Origin: Chitinophaga qingshengii
GTDB taxonomy: Bacteria > Bacteroidota > Bacteroidia > Chitinophagales > Chitinophagaceae
NCBI RefSeq assembly: GCF_014529935.1
Contig: NZ_JACVFC010000003.1
Location: 496,001 to 560,000, forward strand
Reading direction: 5' to 3'
Length of the DNA: 64,000 nt
Shown here one piece after another: positions 28,181 to 36,154 of the stretch. Position numbers and translations under genes: made by a program. The stretch's first letter is position 1. Each line of letters starts with the position of its first letter. The notes under the pieces were generated by a model. The model was not told where the DNA came from. It saw only the letters and a list, made by a program, of their open reading frames with translations, and did not search any database.

Positions 28181-28666
28181 GGCTTCTACAGTAGCGGCGG
28201 TGAAGTGGAGTACTAACTCCGCCTCATCGTCGTAATATTTACCGGTCAGCGTAAAACCCAAACGCTGATAAAAAGCCAGCGGACTGGCTTCTCCTTCGCC
28301 ACAGCTGGTATATAGTTCAGATATGCCACGGCCTATCAGTTGAGACAGTACGATGGCAATCGCCTTTTGACCATAATGGTTTCCCTGGTAAGGCCCGGCA
28401 ATCATCAACCGCCAAAGGAAAATACCCGGAAATTCAGTATAGTCGCCCCGTTCAGCGCCGGTATGCAACATGATAAAACCCACAGGTTCATCGTGGGCAT
28501 AGATGGCCCTGAACCAGGCATCCGCTGAATAGTGGGCTACCGCAATGGATTCACCATTATCGGCTACTTTATTGCGTTGCGCCGGACTGAGGGTTTGACT
28601 CAAATCACAAATATCTTCTACATTGTCTGCCGTTATATGGCGAAGGGTTACATCCAGATGTTGCAT
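28169..28666 (-). CDS. GNAT N-acetyltransferase
   Basis: 165 aa. VTLRHITADNVEDICDLSQTLSP at the N-terminus, FLWRLMIAGPYQGNHYGQKAIAIVLSQL (acetyl-CoA-binding region) and SPLAFYQRLGFTLTGKYYDDEAELVL (final strand and helix) define the GNAT fold. The arrangement resembles spermidine/diamine acetyltransferases of the SpeG/BltD type, but the substrate is not certain. Convergent with the DinB gene, overlapping its last 12 bases. A TACCTTAG box on the minus strand at 28700-28693 is a possible weak -7 element. Confidence 0.85.
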   Translation of the reverse strand: MQHLDVTLRHITADNVEDICDLSQTLSPAQRNKVADNGESIAVAHYSADAWFRAIYAHDEPVGFIMLHTGAERGDYTEFPGIFLWRLMIAGPYQGNHYGQKAIAIVLSQLIGRGISELYTSCGEGEASPLAFYQRLGFTLTGKYYDDEAELVLHFTAATVEALLG

Positions 28667-28755
28667 GGTTTGTTCGTTGTAATGCTACGCTGCTAAGGTA
28701 ATACAGTATGTTCATTAAAAAACGTATCTTGACCCCGGATATAAAATTACGTACC

Positions 28756-29430
28756 ATGTCTGACTCTACTGTCCTGACCGCGCAGGACCTCATCGCACAA
28801 TACGGCGGTATCGCACTGGATAAACAGAACGATTTGGCCGCTGTTATCGGTGACAATAACTGGAATGCTGATCTCGAACAAGGAGTGATCAGCTTCGGCG
28901 AGCACATTGTTTTTCCCATCCAGATACTGGGCACCTTTTCACATTCCTCTGAAACGTTTCTGTGGGGCTGGGCCAATACAGCATCGGGTATTCCCGAAAA
29001 CCTGCTCCAGGATGCTTTACAGATCAAACAATACGGCGAAAAAACAGGACTGCCGTTATTCACCACCAGCCAGTTTGATGCGGCGGTAAACGATGTACAT
29101 TATATCGGGCTGATTGCTTCCGGTATGTTGGGTTCCAGCGCTTACTACGTGGCAGATTACGGCAGCGGAGCGCTGCTGGTGACCATCAAAAGCCCGCTGA
29201 TAGACGAGGCCCGGACCGAAACACCACAGCGGGTGCTGACGGTTTTTCCCCAGCTGATCTCCCTGTTTGAAATGAACCATCAACAAGCATTGGCAGCCTA
29301 CCTCAAAGCGAAAGGATTTGAAGTGACTGCGAAGGACAAGGAATTGTCTGCCACCTATAATAGTAATACCATCGTAGCCACCTTCGATGAGCTACACCGG
29401 CTCGCCAGTCTAAACGGTAATCTCTCTTAA
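28756..29430 (+). CDS. DUF6882 family protein
   Basis: 224 aa from ATG at 28756; an upstream ATG at 28708 would add 16 residues that look like untranslated leader. No signal peptide. The blocks NWNADLEQGVISFG, LGTFSHSSETFLWGWAN and YVADYGSGALLVTI are those of DUF6882, a cytoplasmic family of unknown function that is widespread in Bacteroidota. The sequence gives no catalytic motif. It is monocistronic: divergent from the GNAT gene and followed directly by a strong terminator at 29437-29465. Confidence 0.78.
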   Translation: MSDSTVLTAQDLIAQYGGIALDKQNDLAAVIGDNNWNADLEQGVISFGEHIVFPIQILGTFSHSSETFLWGWANTASGIPENLLQDALQIKQYGEKTGLPLFTTSQFDAAVNDVHYIGLIASGMLGSSAYYVADYGSGALLVTIKSPLIDEARTETPQRVLTVFPQLISLFEMNHQQALAAYLKAKGFEVTAKDKELSATYNSNTIVATFDELHRLASLNGNLS

Positions 29431-29436
29431 AAATAC

Positions 29437-29465
29437 AATCCGGGAAATTTTCCCGGATTTTTTTT
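29437..29465 (+). terminator. Strong intrinsic terminator
   Basis: AATCCGGGAA at 29437-29446 pairs perfectly with TTCCCGGATT at 29450-29459 around a three-base loop and is followed by an unbroken T run to 29465. It ends the DUF6882 transcript. Confidence 0.9.
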
Positions 29466-29498
29466 GTCCGCACATAAGGGTTTTATTCCATCATCGTG

Positions 29499-29559
29499 TA
29501 TTAGTGGCAGTTAGTTAATATAACTGACCCTGCGCAGGCTACACCACTAATATTTTTTG
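29499..29559 (+). promoter_or_regulatory. Nested inverted-repeat element with three-way-junction potential
   Basis: An outer pair TATTAGTGG (29499-29507) and CCACTAATA (29544-29552) is a perfect 9-base inverted repeat. Inside it sit GTTAGTTA-ATA-TAACTGAC (29510-29528; eight pairs as RNA including one G-U) and, directly adjacent, the palindrome CCTGCGCAGG (29529-29538). Six T residues follow the outer repeat (29553-29558) and an ATG comes at 29563. As RNA this would fold into a three-way junction followed by U6, like a leader or attenuator; as DNA it could be a multi-site operator. No exact promoter box was found just upstream, so the RNA reading is unproven. Confidence 0.5.
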
Positions 29560-29562
29560 ACG

Positions 29563-29709
29563 ATGGAACGTGCTTTTTATTTTGCTATACTATGCTGGAA
29601 AGCTGCCGTTAGGCTCTTTTTCCTTCCCTGGTACCTGCTTGTGGTGACCTGGAATTTTTTAGGGAGATGCCTGCCGTTTGTCAACAGAAAGAAAGCTGAC
29701 AGAAAGTGA
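29563..29709 (+). CDS. Small single-span membrane protein, unrecognised (48 aa)
   Basis: An ORF of 48 codons encodes MERAFYFAILCWKAAVRLF and then FLPWYLLVVTWNFLGRCLPF, a hydrophobic aromatic-rich segment, ending in a basic tail NRKKADRK. This is the pattern of a single-span membrane peptide with a positive C-terminus. Its TGA overlaps an ATG at 29709 (TGATG) in frame with the flavoprotein downstream, suggesting translational coupling. It lies immediately after the nested inverted-repeat element. No family is recognised; it could be a leader peptide or a small subunit of the downstream membrane system. Confidence 0.5.
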   Translation: MERAFYFAILCWKAAVRLFFLPWYLLVVTWNFLGRCLPFVNRKKADRK

Positions 29710-29732
29710 TGATTCCGCTTCGCTATTTTGCT

Positions 29733-31292
29733 ATGACAAACAAAAAAACTGCGATTATCATCGGCGCCGGCCCTGCTGGCCTTACGGCGGCTTATGAACT
29801 GCTCACCAGAACAGATATTAAACCCATCATTCTGGAAATGTCTGCCGATATCGGCGGTATTTCCAAAACAGTCCGATATAAAGGTAACCGTATCGACATC
29901 GGTGGTCATCGTTTCTTTTCCAAATCAGACCGGGTGATGGACTGGTGGCTACAAATTATGCCCATCGGCGCTCCTGCGGAACAGGTACGGATTACCTACC
30001 GCCGGCAGCAGCGTATATTGCCTGTCGATTCAGCTGTGAACAAGGAAGAGCAACCCGACCTGGTGATGCTGATCCGCGACCGCCTGTCCCGGATCTACTA
30101 TCAGCGCAAACTGTTCCTGTATCCGCTCACCATGTCTATGAGTACCATCGCCAAACTCGGACTGTTCCGGCTTTTCAGGATCATGGTCTCTTATGGCTAT
30201 ACCCGTGTCTTCAACCATAAAAAGGAAAAAACACTGGAGGATTTTTTTATCAAACGCTTCGGGAAAGTCCTGTATAAAACTTTCTTCAAAGACTATACGG
30301 AGAAAGTGTGGGGCAAACCCTGTCATGAAATAGATGCGGCCTGGGGACATCAGCGGATCAAAAAACTGTCCGTGTCCAAAACCATCAAACATGCGCTGCA
30401 AAAGCTGGTGGCCTCCAAATCCCGCGACGACATCCACCAGAAAGAAACGGAAACCAGTCTTATCGAACGTTTCCTGTATCCTAAATACGGCCCCGGACAA
30501 CTATGGGAGGAAGTCGCTGCCCGTATTACCGCCATGGGAGGGGAGATACACCTGCTCCGGGAGGTAAAGGGAGTAATACTCAAAGATGGCCGGGTAACAG
30601 CAGTAGAAACAGCCACCGGCCGTTTTGAAGGCGACTACTTCTTTTCCACCATGCCGGTAAAAGACCTGGTAGCAGCCATGGATGGACAGGTACCACCACC
30701 GGTGAAGGCAATAGCGGCCGGACTGGAATACCGCGATTTCGTTACGGTAGGACTGCTGCTGGATAAATTGGTGCTCGAACAACACCATGGCACTGTCAAA
30801 GACAACTGGATCTACATACAGGAAAACGATGTTAAAGTAGGCCGCCTGCAGATCTTCAACAACTGGAGTCCCTTTATGGTCAGTGACCCCAACCTGGTTT
30901 GGATAGGATTGGAATACTTTTGTAATGAAGGCGATGAATTATGGAGCATGGACAATCAACGCTTCGTTAACTTTGGCATCGACGAACTACAGAAAATTGG
31001 TATCATTCGCCGGGAACATGTGAGAGACAGTACCGTTGTGCGCATGAAAAAAACGTATCCGGCTTATTTCGGTACCTATCAACAGTTTGATAAGCTCCGG
31101 GCTTTTACGGATACTATCGAAAACCTGTTTCTGGTAGGCCGCAACGGCATGCATAAATACAACAATGCCGATCACTCTATGCTCACGGCCATGACAGCGG
31201 TAGATAACATTATACAGGGCATCACTACCAAGGATAATATCTGGGATATCAATACAGAACAGGAATATCACGAAGAAAAACAGGCAGTATGA
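29733..31292 (+). CDS. FAD/NAD(P)-dependent oxidoreductase, amino-oxidase / UDP-galactopyranose-mutase-like
   Basis: 519 aa from ATG at 29733 (MTNKKTAIIIGAGPAGLTAAYEL), which puts the dinucleotide-binding motif at the very start as in homologues; starts at 29709 or GTG 29706 are possible through coupling. DIGGISKTVRYKGNRIDIGGHRFF is the second FAD-contact block, and NLFLVGRNGMHKYNNADHSMLTA near the C-terminus is the third. The family (COG1232-like) includes protoporphyrinogen oxidases and UGM-like sugar-nucleotide enzymes. Four-base overlap with a GT-C-like membrane protein favours a role in lipid-linked or cell-surface sugar modification over haem synthesis. Confidence 0.85.
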   Translation: MTNKKTAIIIGAGPAGLTAAYELLTRTDIKPIILEMSADIGGISKTVRYKGNRIDIGGHRFFSKSDRVMDWWLQIMPIGAPAEQVRITYRRQQRILPVDSAVNKEEQPDLVMLIRDRLSRIYYQRKLFLYPLTMSMSTIAKLGLFRLFRIMVSYGYTRVFNHKKEKTLEDFFIKRFGKVLYKTFFKDYTEKVWGKPCHEIDAAWGHQRIKKLSVSKTIKHALQKLVASKSRDDIHQKETETSLIERFLYPKYGPGQLWEEVAARITAMGGEIHLLREVKGVILKDGRVTAVETATGRFEGDYFFSTMPVKDLVAAMDGQVPPPVKAIAAGLEYRDFVTVGLLLDKLVLEQHHGTVKDNWIYIQENDVKVGRLQIFNNWSPFMVSDPNLVWIGLEYFCNEGDELWSMDNQRFVNFGIDELQKIGIIRREHVRDSTVVRMKKTYPAYFGTYQQFDKLRAFTDTIENLFLVGRNGMHKYNNADHSMLTAMTAVDNIIQGITTKDNIWDINTEQEYHEEKQAV

Positions 31293-33166
31293 AAAAATGG
31301 AAACAATACGATTATCTGATCTGTGCACTGGTATTCATACTGGTGGGGCTCTTGTGGTCACAGTTGTCCAATTATACCTGGGACGATGATGCCATCAGCC
31401 GCTTCCTGAATGTGCAGGACGCACGTTATCACCCGGCAGCATTTTTTTCTTCCTGGAACAGGCCTTTGTTTGTAATCCTGTTTTATCTGCCGGTGCAACT
31501 GTTTGGCAGAATGGGCGTAGTGGTGGGGATGCTGTTATTAACTGCGGCATCGGGTATCTTTCTATACAAAGGCCTGAAACATAAAGGTGTGCCACATGCG
31601 CAGGTGGTCATGGTTTTCCTGCTTTTCCAAACGTTCCTCTTTGGTATTTCACGGGATGCTATGACAGAACCGCTGGCTTCTTTTTTAATTTCATTGGGTA
31701 TTTATTTTTTTTACCGCAAACAGTTCGCCTGGTTTGCCCTGATCGGTGGATTGTTGCCGCTGGCTCGTTCGGAAGGATTGTTACTATTGCCTTTCTGGTT
31801 GTTTCCGTTGGTGCAACAACGTTTGTACCGCTATATTCCTTTGCTGGGTGCCGGGTTGCTGGCATGGGGACTGGCATTGTACGCCTATACCGGTCATCCG
31901 CTGGCGCTGATGCAGGAAGTGCTGGCCAGCGGAGAGAAGAAAAACCGTTATGGGCATGTGAGTCTGACCCATCATATCGGTAAGTATGTGTATGTACTGG
32001 GGCCGGTCACTTTTTTCTTTTTTCTCTGGGGTTATTTGGATAATCTGAAGAAGATGTTGACCGATTATTTTATCGTGTTGCAGTTCACCGTTGGTTTCCT
32101 GATCTATATCGTTTTTGCCGCTTTCCTGGACCTGGGCCAGTCGGGCGGGGCATTGCGTAACCTCATCACGCTGGCGCCCTTCGCAGCAGTGATAGCGGTA
32201 TATGGTTTTAACTACTGGTGGGCGCTTTTTACGCCGGTGCCGGCGGGTAAAAACAATAAAAGGAAAGCGACCAACCCCGGCCGGCAGGAACTATGGATAT
32301 ACGTCGTTTTTATCATCCTGATGGCCTGGATTTGTTTTACCAATGAGTTGCTGATGCGGCAGAATTACGATCCCGGGAAAAAAGACTATACTATTTTCAA
32401 CGCGTTGTTGGTTTGTTGTCTGCTGGCGGTGTTACCGGCGCTGTCGAAAAAATGGAAACCTCCTTATGGCATTGCCAAGGTATTATTGGGCTGGCAGGTG
32501 TTGTTTTCTTTGTATTATGAGAGTCCCGGCAGCCACGGTAACCAGGAACGGGCAGGCATGAACGACATGACAGCCTTTGTAACCAAACCACCGTTGCAAC
32601 AGCGCAAGGTGTATTGCAATCATCCCTGGTATTTTTGGGCGGCAGGGATTCATCCAAACGATACATTACATGCCGGTGGGATATCGCTGAGCGGCAAGCC
32701 CGGTATACAGCCGGGGCAACTGGTCATCTGGGAAGGGCACTATACCGGTGAGAACTATACGAATACGCCGATCCAGGTGTTCCTGAATGACAGCATTTTT
32801 TCGCCGGTGTATGTGGTGCAAAACAGAGAGCGGGAAGCCATTGCCGTGTTGTTTGTAAAATTGTGGCCACAGATGGCAGATAATGACCGCTTTTTCGCCT
32901 CGTTGTTACAGGTCTATCCGAAAAATGAAAGACTACTGTATTTTAAAGCGGTATACGAGCGTGATCGCCGTAAAAATGTACCTCAATCCATTACTGATTT
33001 TACCGCAGCGATGGCGTTAAAACCCGGCGAGGGCGATGTGTACCTGGGCCGGGGGGTAAGCTGGCTGATGCTCAATGAAAGGGCTAAGGCCTGTCAGGAT
33101 CTGCAAGAGGCGGCCGCCCTGGGATCGCTGCAGGCAGGACCGCTGCTGAAAAGTTATTGTCAGTAA
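31289..33166 (+). CDS. Polytopic membrane protein, GT-C glycosyltransferase-like, with C-terminal TPR-like region
   Basis: 625 aa. About 10-11 hydrophobic segments occupy residues 10-410, starting YDYLICALVFILVGLLW. The first loop contains YTWDDDAISRFLNVQDA, with the acidic cluster expected after TM1 in GT-C (GT39/GT83-like) lipid-sugar-dependent glycosyltransferases. The soluble C-terminal part (about 420-625) includes GQLVIWEGHY and a helical repeat with DFTAAMALKPGEGDVYLGRGVSWLML, resembling TPR. Donor and acceptor are unknown. Coupled by ATGA overlap to the upstream flavoprotein, so both probably act in one envelope glycosylation step. Confidence 0.72.
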   Translation: MKKWKQYDYLICALVFILVGLLWSQLSNYTWDDDAISRFLNVQDARYHPAAFFSSWNRPLFVILFYLPVQLFGRMGVVVGMLLLTAASGIFLYKGLKHKGVPHAQVVMVFLLFQTFLFGISRDAMTEPLASFLISLGIYFFYRKQFAWFALIGGLLPLARSEGLLLLPFWLFPLVQQRLYRYIPLLGAGLLAWGLALYAYTGHPLALMQEVLASGEKKNRYGHVSLTHHIGKYVYVLGPVTFFFFLWGYLDNLKKMLTDYFIVLQFTVGFLIYIVFAAFLDLGQSGGALRNLITLAPFAAVIAVYGFNYWWALFTPVPAGKNNKRKATNPGRQELWIYVVFIILMAWICFTNELLMRQNYDPGKKDYTIFNALLVCCLLAVLPALSKKWKPPYGIAKVLLGWQVLFSLYYESPGSHGNQERAGMNDMTAFVTKPPLQQRKVYCNHPWYFWAAGIHPNDTLHAGGISLSGKPGIQPGQLVIWEGHYTGENYTNTPIQVFLNDSIFSPVYVVQNREREAIAVLFVKLWPQMADNDRFFASLLQVYPKNERLLYFKAVYERDRRKNVPQSITDFTAAMALKPGEGDVYLGRGVSWLMLNERAKACQDLQEAAALGSLQAGPLLKSYCQ

Positions 33167-33218
33167 CTGGACTACTGCCCAGTTGCATACTGGACTACCA
33201 ACAGATAAAGAGATCTGC

Positions 33219-33226
33219 TATTTTTG
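33219..33226 (+). promoter_or_regulatory. -7 promoter element very close to the GNAT start codon
   Basis: TATTTTTG is an exact TAnnTTTG match ending only 7 bases before the ATG at 33234. With initiation about 6-7 bases after the element the mRNA would be leaderless or nearly so. It also shows that the longer reading from 33183 is unlikely, because that reading would span the promoter. Confidence 0.5.
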
Positions 33227-33233
33227 TGTTCTT

Positions 33234-33977
33234 ATGGAACAAGACGAAAAACATATTATCGGGAACCTGTTTGAACATTGGGCGTACGTAGGAGAGCGGG
33301 CTGGCCTGCTCACTACGGCGCCTTCCTATAAAGCAGTGATGCCGGACGGCTCGGACTGGCCACGGCGCGTATTTGATGTAGCAGGTGGGGAAGCACTGAA
33401 AGACATTGCCCATCAGATTAAAAAAGAACAATTGCCGGATGCGGTCACCTTTACTGCTTCGGTGGCCGAAGCCTATGCACCCCAGCTGGCTGCTGCTGGT
33501 TTTCAGCCTAAAATGACGCTGCAAGGTATGATCATCTACCTGCGGGAAAATCCGCCGGGTAACTATCCGGGCAATATCAGTTTCCGCATTGCGGATAAAG
33601 AAGCTGATGCGAAGGCTTTTGCCAACATCGCAGCGGGGTCTTTTAATTATCGTGTAGACGGCGCCGTTGTAGCTCACTTACTCGGGCAGGAAAATAAAAT
33701 CAAGGTGTTTACCGGTACGGTAGGTGGCGTCGCCGCCTGCAGCGGACTGATATATTATGATGATAACGGTAATGCAGGCCTGCATTTCATTGGTACGCTG
33801 CCGGAATTCCGGGGCAAGGGACTGGCCGCCGCTATGACGACACGTTTATTACAGGAATGTACACAGGACGGAAAACGTTATTGTGTGCTGCATGCTTCCA
33901 AAGCAGGACTGCCTATCTATACCCGCCTGGGTTTTGAACCGGTGAAGGAAGTGATTACCTACGCACTGGTAGCGTAA
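33234..33977 (+). CDS. GNAT-family N-acetyltransferase
   Basis: 247 aa from ATG at 33234 (MEQDEKHIIGNLFEHW). The N-terminal half is a divergent domain; the C-terminal half is a clear GNAT core: ISFRIADKEADAKAFANIAAGSF, then GLHFIGTLPEFRGKGLAAAMTTRLL (acetyl-CoA P-loop) and LHASKAGLPIYTRLGFEPV. The layout of an extra N-terminal domain before a complete GNAT core is common in Bacteroidota proteins of unknown acceptor. It stands alone, starting 67 bases after the GT-C-like gene but with its own -7 element, and is followed by a bidirectional terminator. Confidence 0.85.
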   Translation: MEQDEKHIIGNLFEHWAYVGERAGLLTTAPSYKAVMPDGSDWPRRVFDVAGGEALKDIAHQIKKEQLPDAVTFTASVAEAYAPQLAAAGFQPKMTLQGMIIYLRENPPGNYPGNISFRIADKEADAKAFANIAAGSFNYRVDGAVVAHLLGQENKIKVFTGTVGGVAACSGLIYYDDNGNAGLHFIGTLPEFRGKGLAAAMTTRLLQECTQDGKRYCVLHASKAGLPIYTRLGFEPVKEVITYALVA

Positions 33978-33984
33978 ATGACAG

Positions 33985-34025
33985 ATGTCTCAAAGGTCGA
34001 TCACAGCCTGCTTTTGAGACATTTG
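33985..34025. terminator. Bidirectional intrinsic terminator
   Basis: ATGTCTCAAA at 33985-33994 pairs perfectly with TTTGAGACAT at 34013-34022 around an 18-base loop. T residues follow on the plus strand. It lies between the convergent GNAT and pentapeptide-repeat genes. Confidence 0.6.
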
Positions 34026-34027
34026 TA

Positions 34028-34612
34028 TTATTCTATGTCCAGGTTGTGTTTATACAACAGGCCGGCCAGATTAAATGCAGAAAAGCGAGCTTTCTTCATT
34101 TTGTTGAACTCCGGATCTATGCCGAAATTTTGCGCCATTCTGAAATCTGTTTTTTCCAGAATAGTATTGGAGAACCGGGCCATTGTCAAATCCGAATTTT
34201 TGAAATCTGCTGCTGTCAGATCTGCTTCTGAAAAGTCCACTTCTTTTAGGGAGCAGTCCAGGAAAGGCGTTTTTCTTAACCTGGTTCCTAAAAAGGTGGA
34301 ATAATCCAGTATACATTCCGTAAATGAAAAAGAAAACATAAGGCGGTTGCAAAGGGTAAAATTAATCCCCAGCATTTTACAGCCGGTAAACTGCGCATCT
34401 CTGAAGCCGGCGCCGTCCAGGGTTGCCATAGAAAAATTGCATTTTCTGAAATGACAATCTACAAAGTCGTTACCCCGCAAATCACTCTTTGAAAAATCGC
34501 AATCGATAAATTCACAGTTCACAAATTCCCTGTTCGCCAGTTTTTTTTCGGCATAGTTCACCCCGGAGAATGTTTTATGCTGATGTATGATAGGACCATT
34601 TGACTGATTCAT
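34028..34612 (-). CDS. Pentapeptide-repeat protein, Qnr-like
   Basis: 194 aa made almost wholly of A(D/N)LxF-type pentapeptides, for example FVNCEFIDCDFSKSDLRGND, then FRKCNFSMATLDGAGFRDAQF and VDFSEADLTAADFKNSDLTMARF. These form a right-handed quadrilateral beta-helix. Length, the helix-breaking insert near NRLMFSFSFTECILDYS and the terminal NFGIDPEFNKMKKARFS resemble Qnr/MfpA-type proteins that mimic DNA and protect gyrase. Resistance activity is an inference; many chromosomal pentapeptide proteins have none. No signal peptide, so cytoplasmic. Monocistronic, ending at the shared terminator. Confidence 0.82.
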   Translation of the reverse strand: MNQSNGPIIHQHKTFSGVNYAEKKLANREFVNCEFIDCDFSKSDLRGNDFVDCHFRKCNFSMATLDGAGFRDAQFTGCKMLGINFTLCNRLMFSFSFTECILDYSTFLGTRLRKTPFLDCSLKEVDFSEADLTAADFKNSDLTMARFSNTILEKTDFRMAQNFGIDPEFNKMKKARFSAFNLAGLLYKHNLDIE

Positions 34613-34755
34613 AGTGGATGTATGATTTTTGCCTGTATGCTGCCTGGTTTCGTTGTTTGCTTATCGTTTTTATATCCTGTAAAGATACCGATTGTATGGT
34701 TTGTTTTAAGGTTTTCAAATGGTAATCGTTATCTTAGTACAAAACCTGTCACACT

Positions 34756-35235
34756 ATGTACAAAATGATGCTCTGTTCCCTCTTGATAACTATCAGTCTG
34801 GCTGCTGTAGCACAACCTCCAAAAGGAAAGGCGACCCCCAATACAACTTACGGCGCCGGTATTACGGCGACTGACGCTATTGATGCTGCCAAACTGCCCT
34901 CCCTGCTAAATAACGACACCAACAAACTGGCGGTTAAGATAAAAGCGCAGGTGCTGGACGTGTGCCCTAAGAAAGGTTGCTGGATGCAGCTGAAAATAAA
35001 TGATAGCACGACAGCGTTTGTGAAAATGAAAGACTATGCCTTCTTTGTACCGCTCGATATCAAGGGTAAAACCATCGTACTGGATGGAGAGGCATATCAA
35101 CATGTTACTTCCGTGAAAGAACTGCAGCACTACGCACAGGATGCTGGTAAACCGCAGGCAGCTATTGATGCTATCACCCAACCCAAAAGAGAAATACGGT
35201 ATACCGCCAGTGGCATACGGGTGGTACAACCATAA
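34756..35235 (+). CDS. DUF4920 domain secreted protein
   Basis: 159 aa with a signal peptide (residues 1-19, ending AAVAQ). The remainder matches DUF4920: TYGAGITATDAIDAAKLPSLL, VKIKAQVLDVCPKKGCWMQLKI and FFVPLDIKGKTIVLDGEAY. The CPKKGCW motif (two Cys and an adjacent Trp) may bind a metal or form a disulfide. OB-like beta structure is likely. Function is unknown. A TATCTTAG box at 34730-34737 is one base off the -7 consensus. The methyltransferase gene starts 11 bases after its stop, so the two are probably co-transcribed. Confidence 0.85.
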   Translation: MYKMMLCSLLITISLAAVAQPPKGKATPNTTYGAGITATDAIDAAKLPSLLNNDTNKLAVKIKAQVLDVCPKKGCWMQLKINDSTTAFVKMKDYAFFVPLDIKGKTIVLDGEAYQHVTSVKELQHYAQDAGKPQAAIDAITQPKREIRYTASGIRVVQP

Positions 35236-35246
35236 AAAGAGAAACC

Positions 35247-36047
35247 ATGCAGGATAAAGCTTCAGAAAGGGCAGCCATGCCCAAAGGGACTTCTGTGATA
35301 TTAGACGACAGATCCCTGGAACATAGTTATGCTACCTTGATACCTTTGCTCAAACCCGGTATGCATGTACTGGACGTGGGCTGTGGCACCGGCGCCATCA
35401 CTGCCGGTATCGCCGATTTTGTAGGACCGGAAGGCAGTGCAACCGGCATCGATAGCAGTGAACACCTTATCGCCAAAGGCCTGGAAGATCAGCAAGGCAC
35501 TGCTAATCTGGAACTGATCACCGCTGATCTGTATACCTGGCAGCCCAACAGAAAATTTGATCTTATCGTGTCCGCAAGGGTGCTGCAATGGCTCAACGAT
35601 CCGCTGGCTGCGCTGGTTCGTTTCCGTGAATTGCTGCAGCCTGGGGGGCATGTATCCATACTGGACTATAACCACACCAAACTGGAATGGCAACCCGCTC
35701 CGCCGGCCAGCATGCGACGTTTTTATCAGGCGTTTCTCCAATGGCGTGCAGACGCAGGTATGGACAACGAAATAGCGGAACACCTGCCGACCCTTTTTGA
35801 AAAAGCAGGTTACCGGAATATACAGTCCTTTAACGCTGATGAAACGTATAGCCGTGCGCAGGCAGGCTTCACCAACAAAGCGGCAATATGGTCAAAGGTG
35901 GCGGAGCTGAGAGGCCCGCAGGTAGTGGACCATGGCTTTATTACAGAAGCAGAACGGTTACAGGCCATCGAAGAATACGATGCCTGGACGCTCAGCACCG
36001 CTCAGTCGATGATCATGAAGCTGAATGACGTGCACGCTTCTTTGTAA
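35247..36047 (+). CDS. Class I SAM-dependent methyltransferase
   Basis: 266 aa. Motif I is HVLDVGCGTGAITAGIADF (about residues 40-58), followed by ATGIDSSEHLIAKG (acidic loop of motif II) and FDLIVSARVLQWLNDPLAAL (motif IV/V), as in Methyltransf_11/25-type enzymes. No signal peptide. An internal ATG at 35277 would remove ten poorly conserved residues. Substrate unknown; the fold group includes small-molecule and lipid methyltransferases. It follows the DUF4920 gene closely and ends before a small palindrome at 36074-36089. Confidence 0.9.
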   Translation: MQDKASERAAMPKGTSVILDDRSLEHSYATLIPLLKPGMHVLDVGCGTGAITAGIADFVGPEGSATGIDSSEHLIAKGLEDQQGTANLELITADLYTWQPNRKFDLIVSARVLQWLNDPLAALVRFRELLQPGGHVSILDYNHTKLEWQPAPPASMRRFYQAFLQWRADAGMDNEIAEHLPTLFEKAGYRNIQSFNADETYSRAQAGFTNKAAIWSKVAELRGPQVVDHGFITEAERLQAIEEYDAWTLSTAQSMIMKLNDVHASL

Positions 36048-36073
36048 ACTAACGGTCATTGTCGATTTTTTAC

Positions 36074-36093
36074 TACTGGTTTACCAGTATTTT
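36074..36093 (+). repeat. Short palindrome, possible terminator or operator
   Basis: TACTGGT at 36074-36080 and ACCAGTA at 36083-36089 are a perfect inverted repeat with a two-base centre, followed by TTTT. It lies 27 bases after the methyltransferase stop and 66 bases before the response-regulator start, so it could end the first transcript or bind a dimeric regulator of the second. Confidence 0.4.
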
Positions 36094-36154
36094 CCGGGTA
36101 TGTGTTTCCGTATATAAGGATATTGTAGCATTTTTACAATAAACCGTATTGCAC

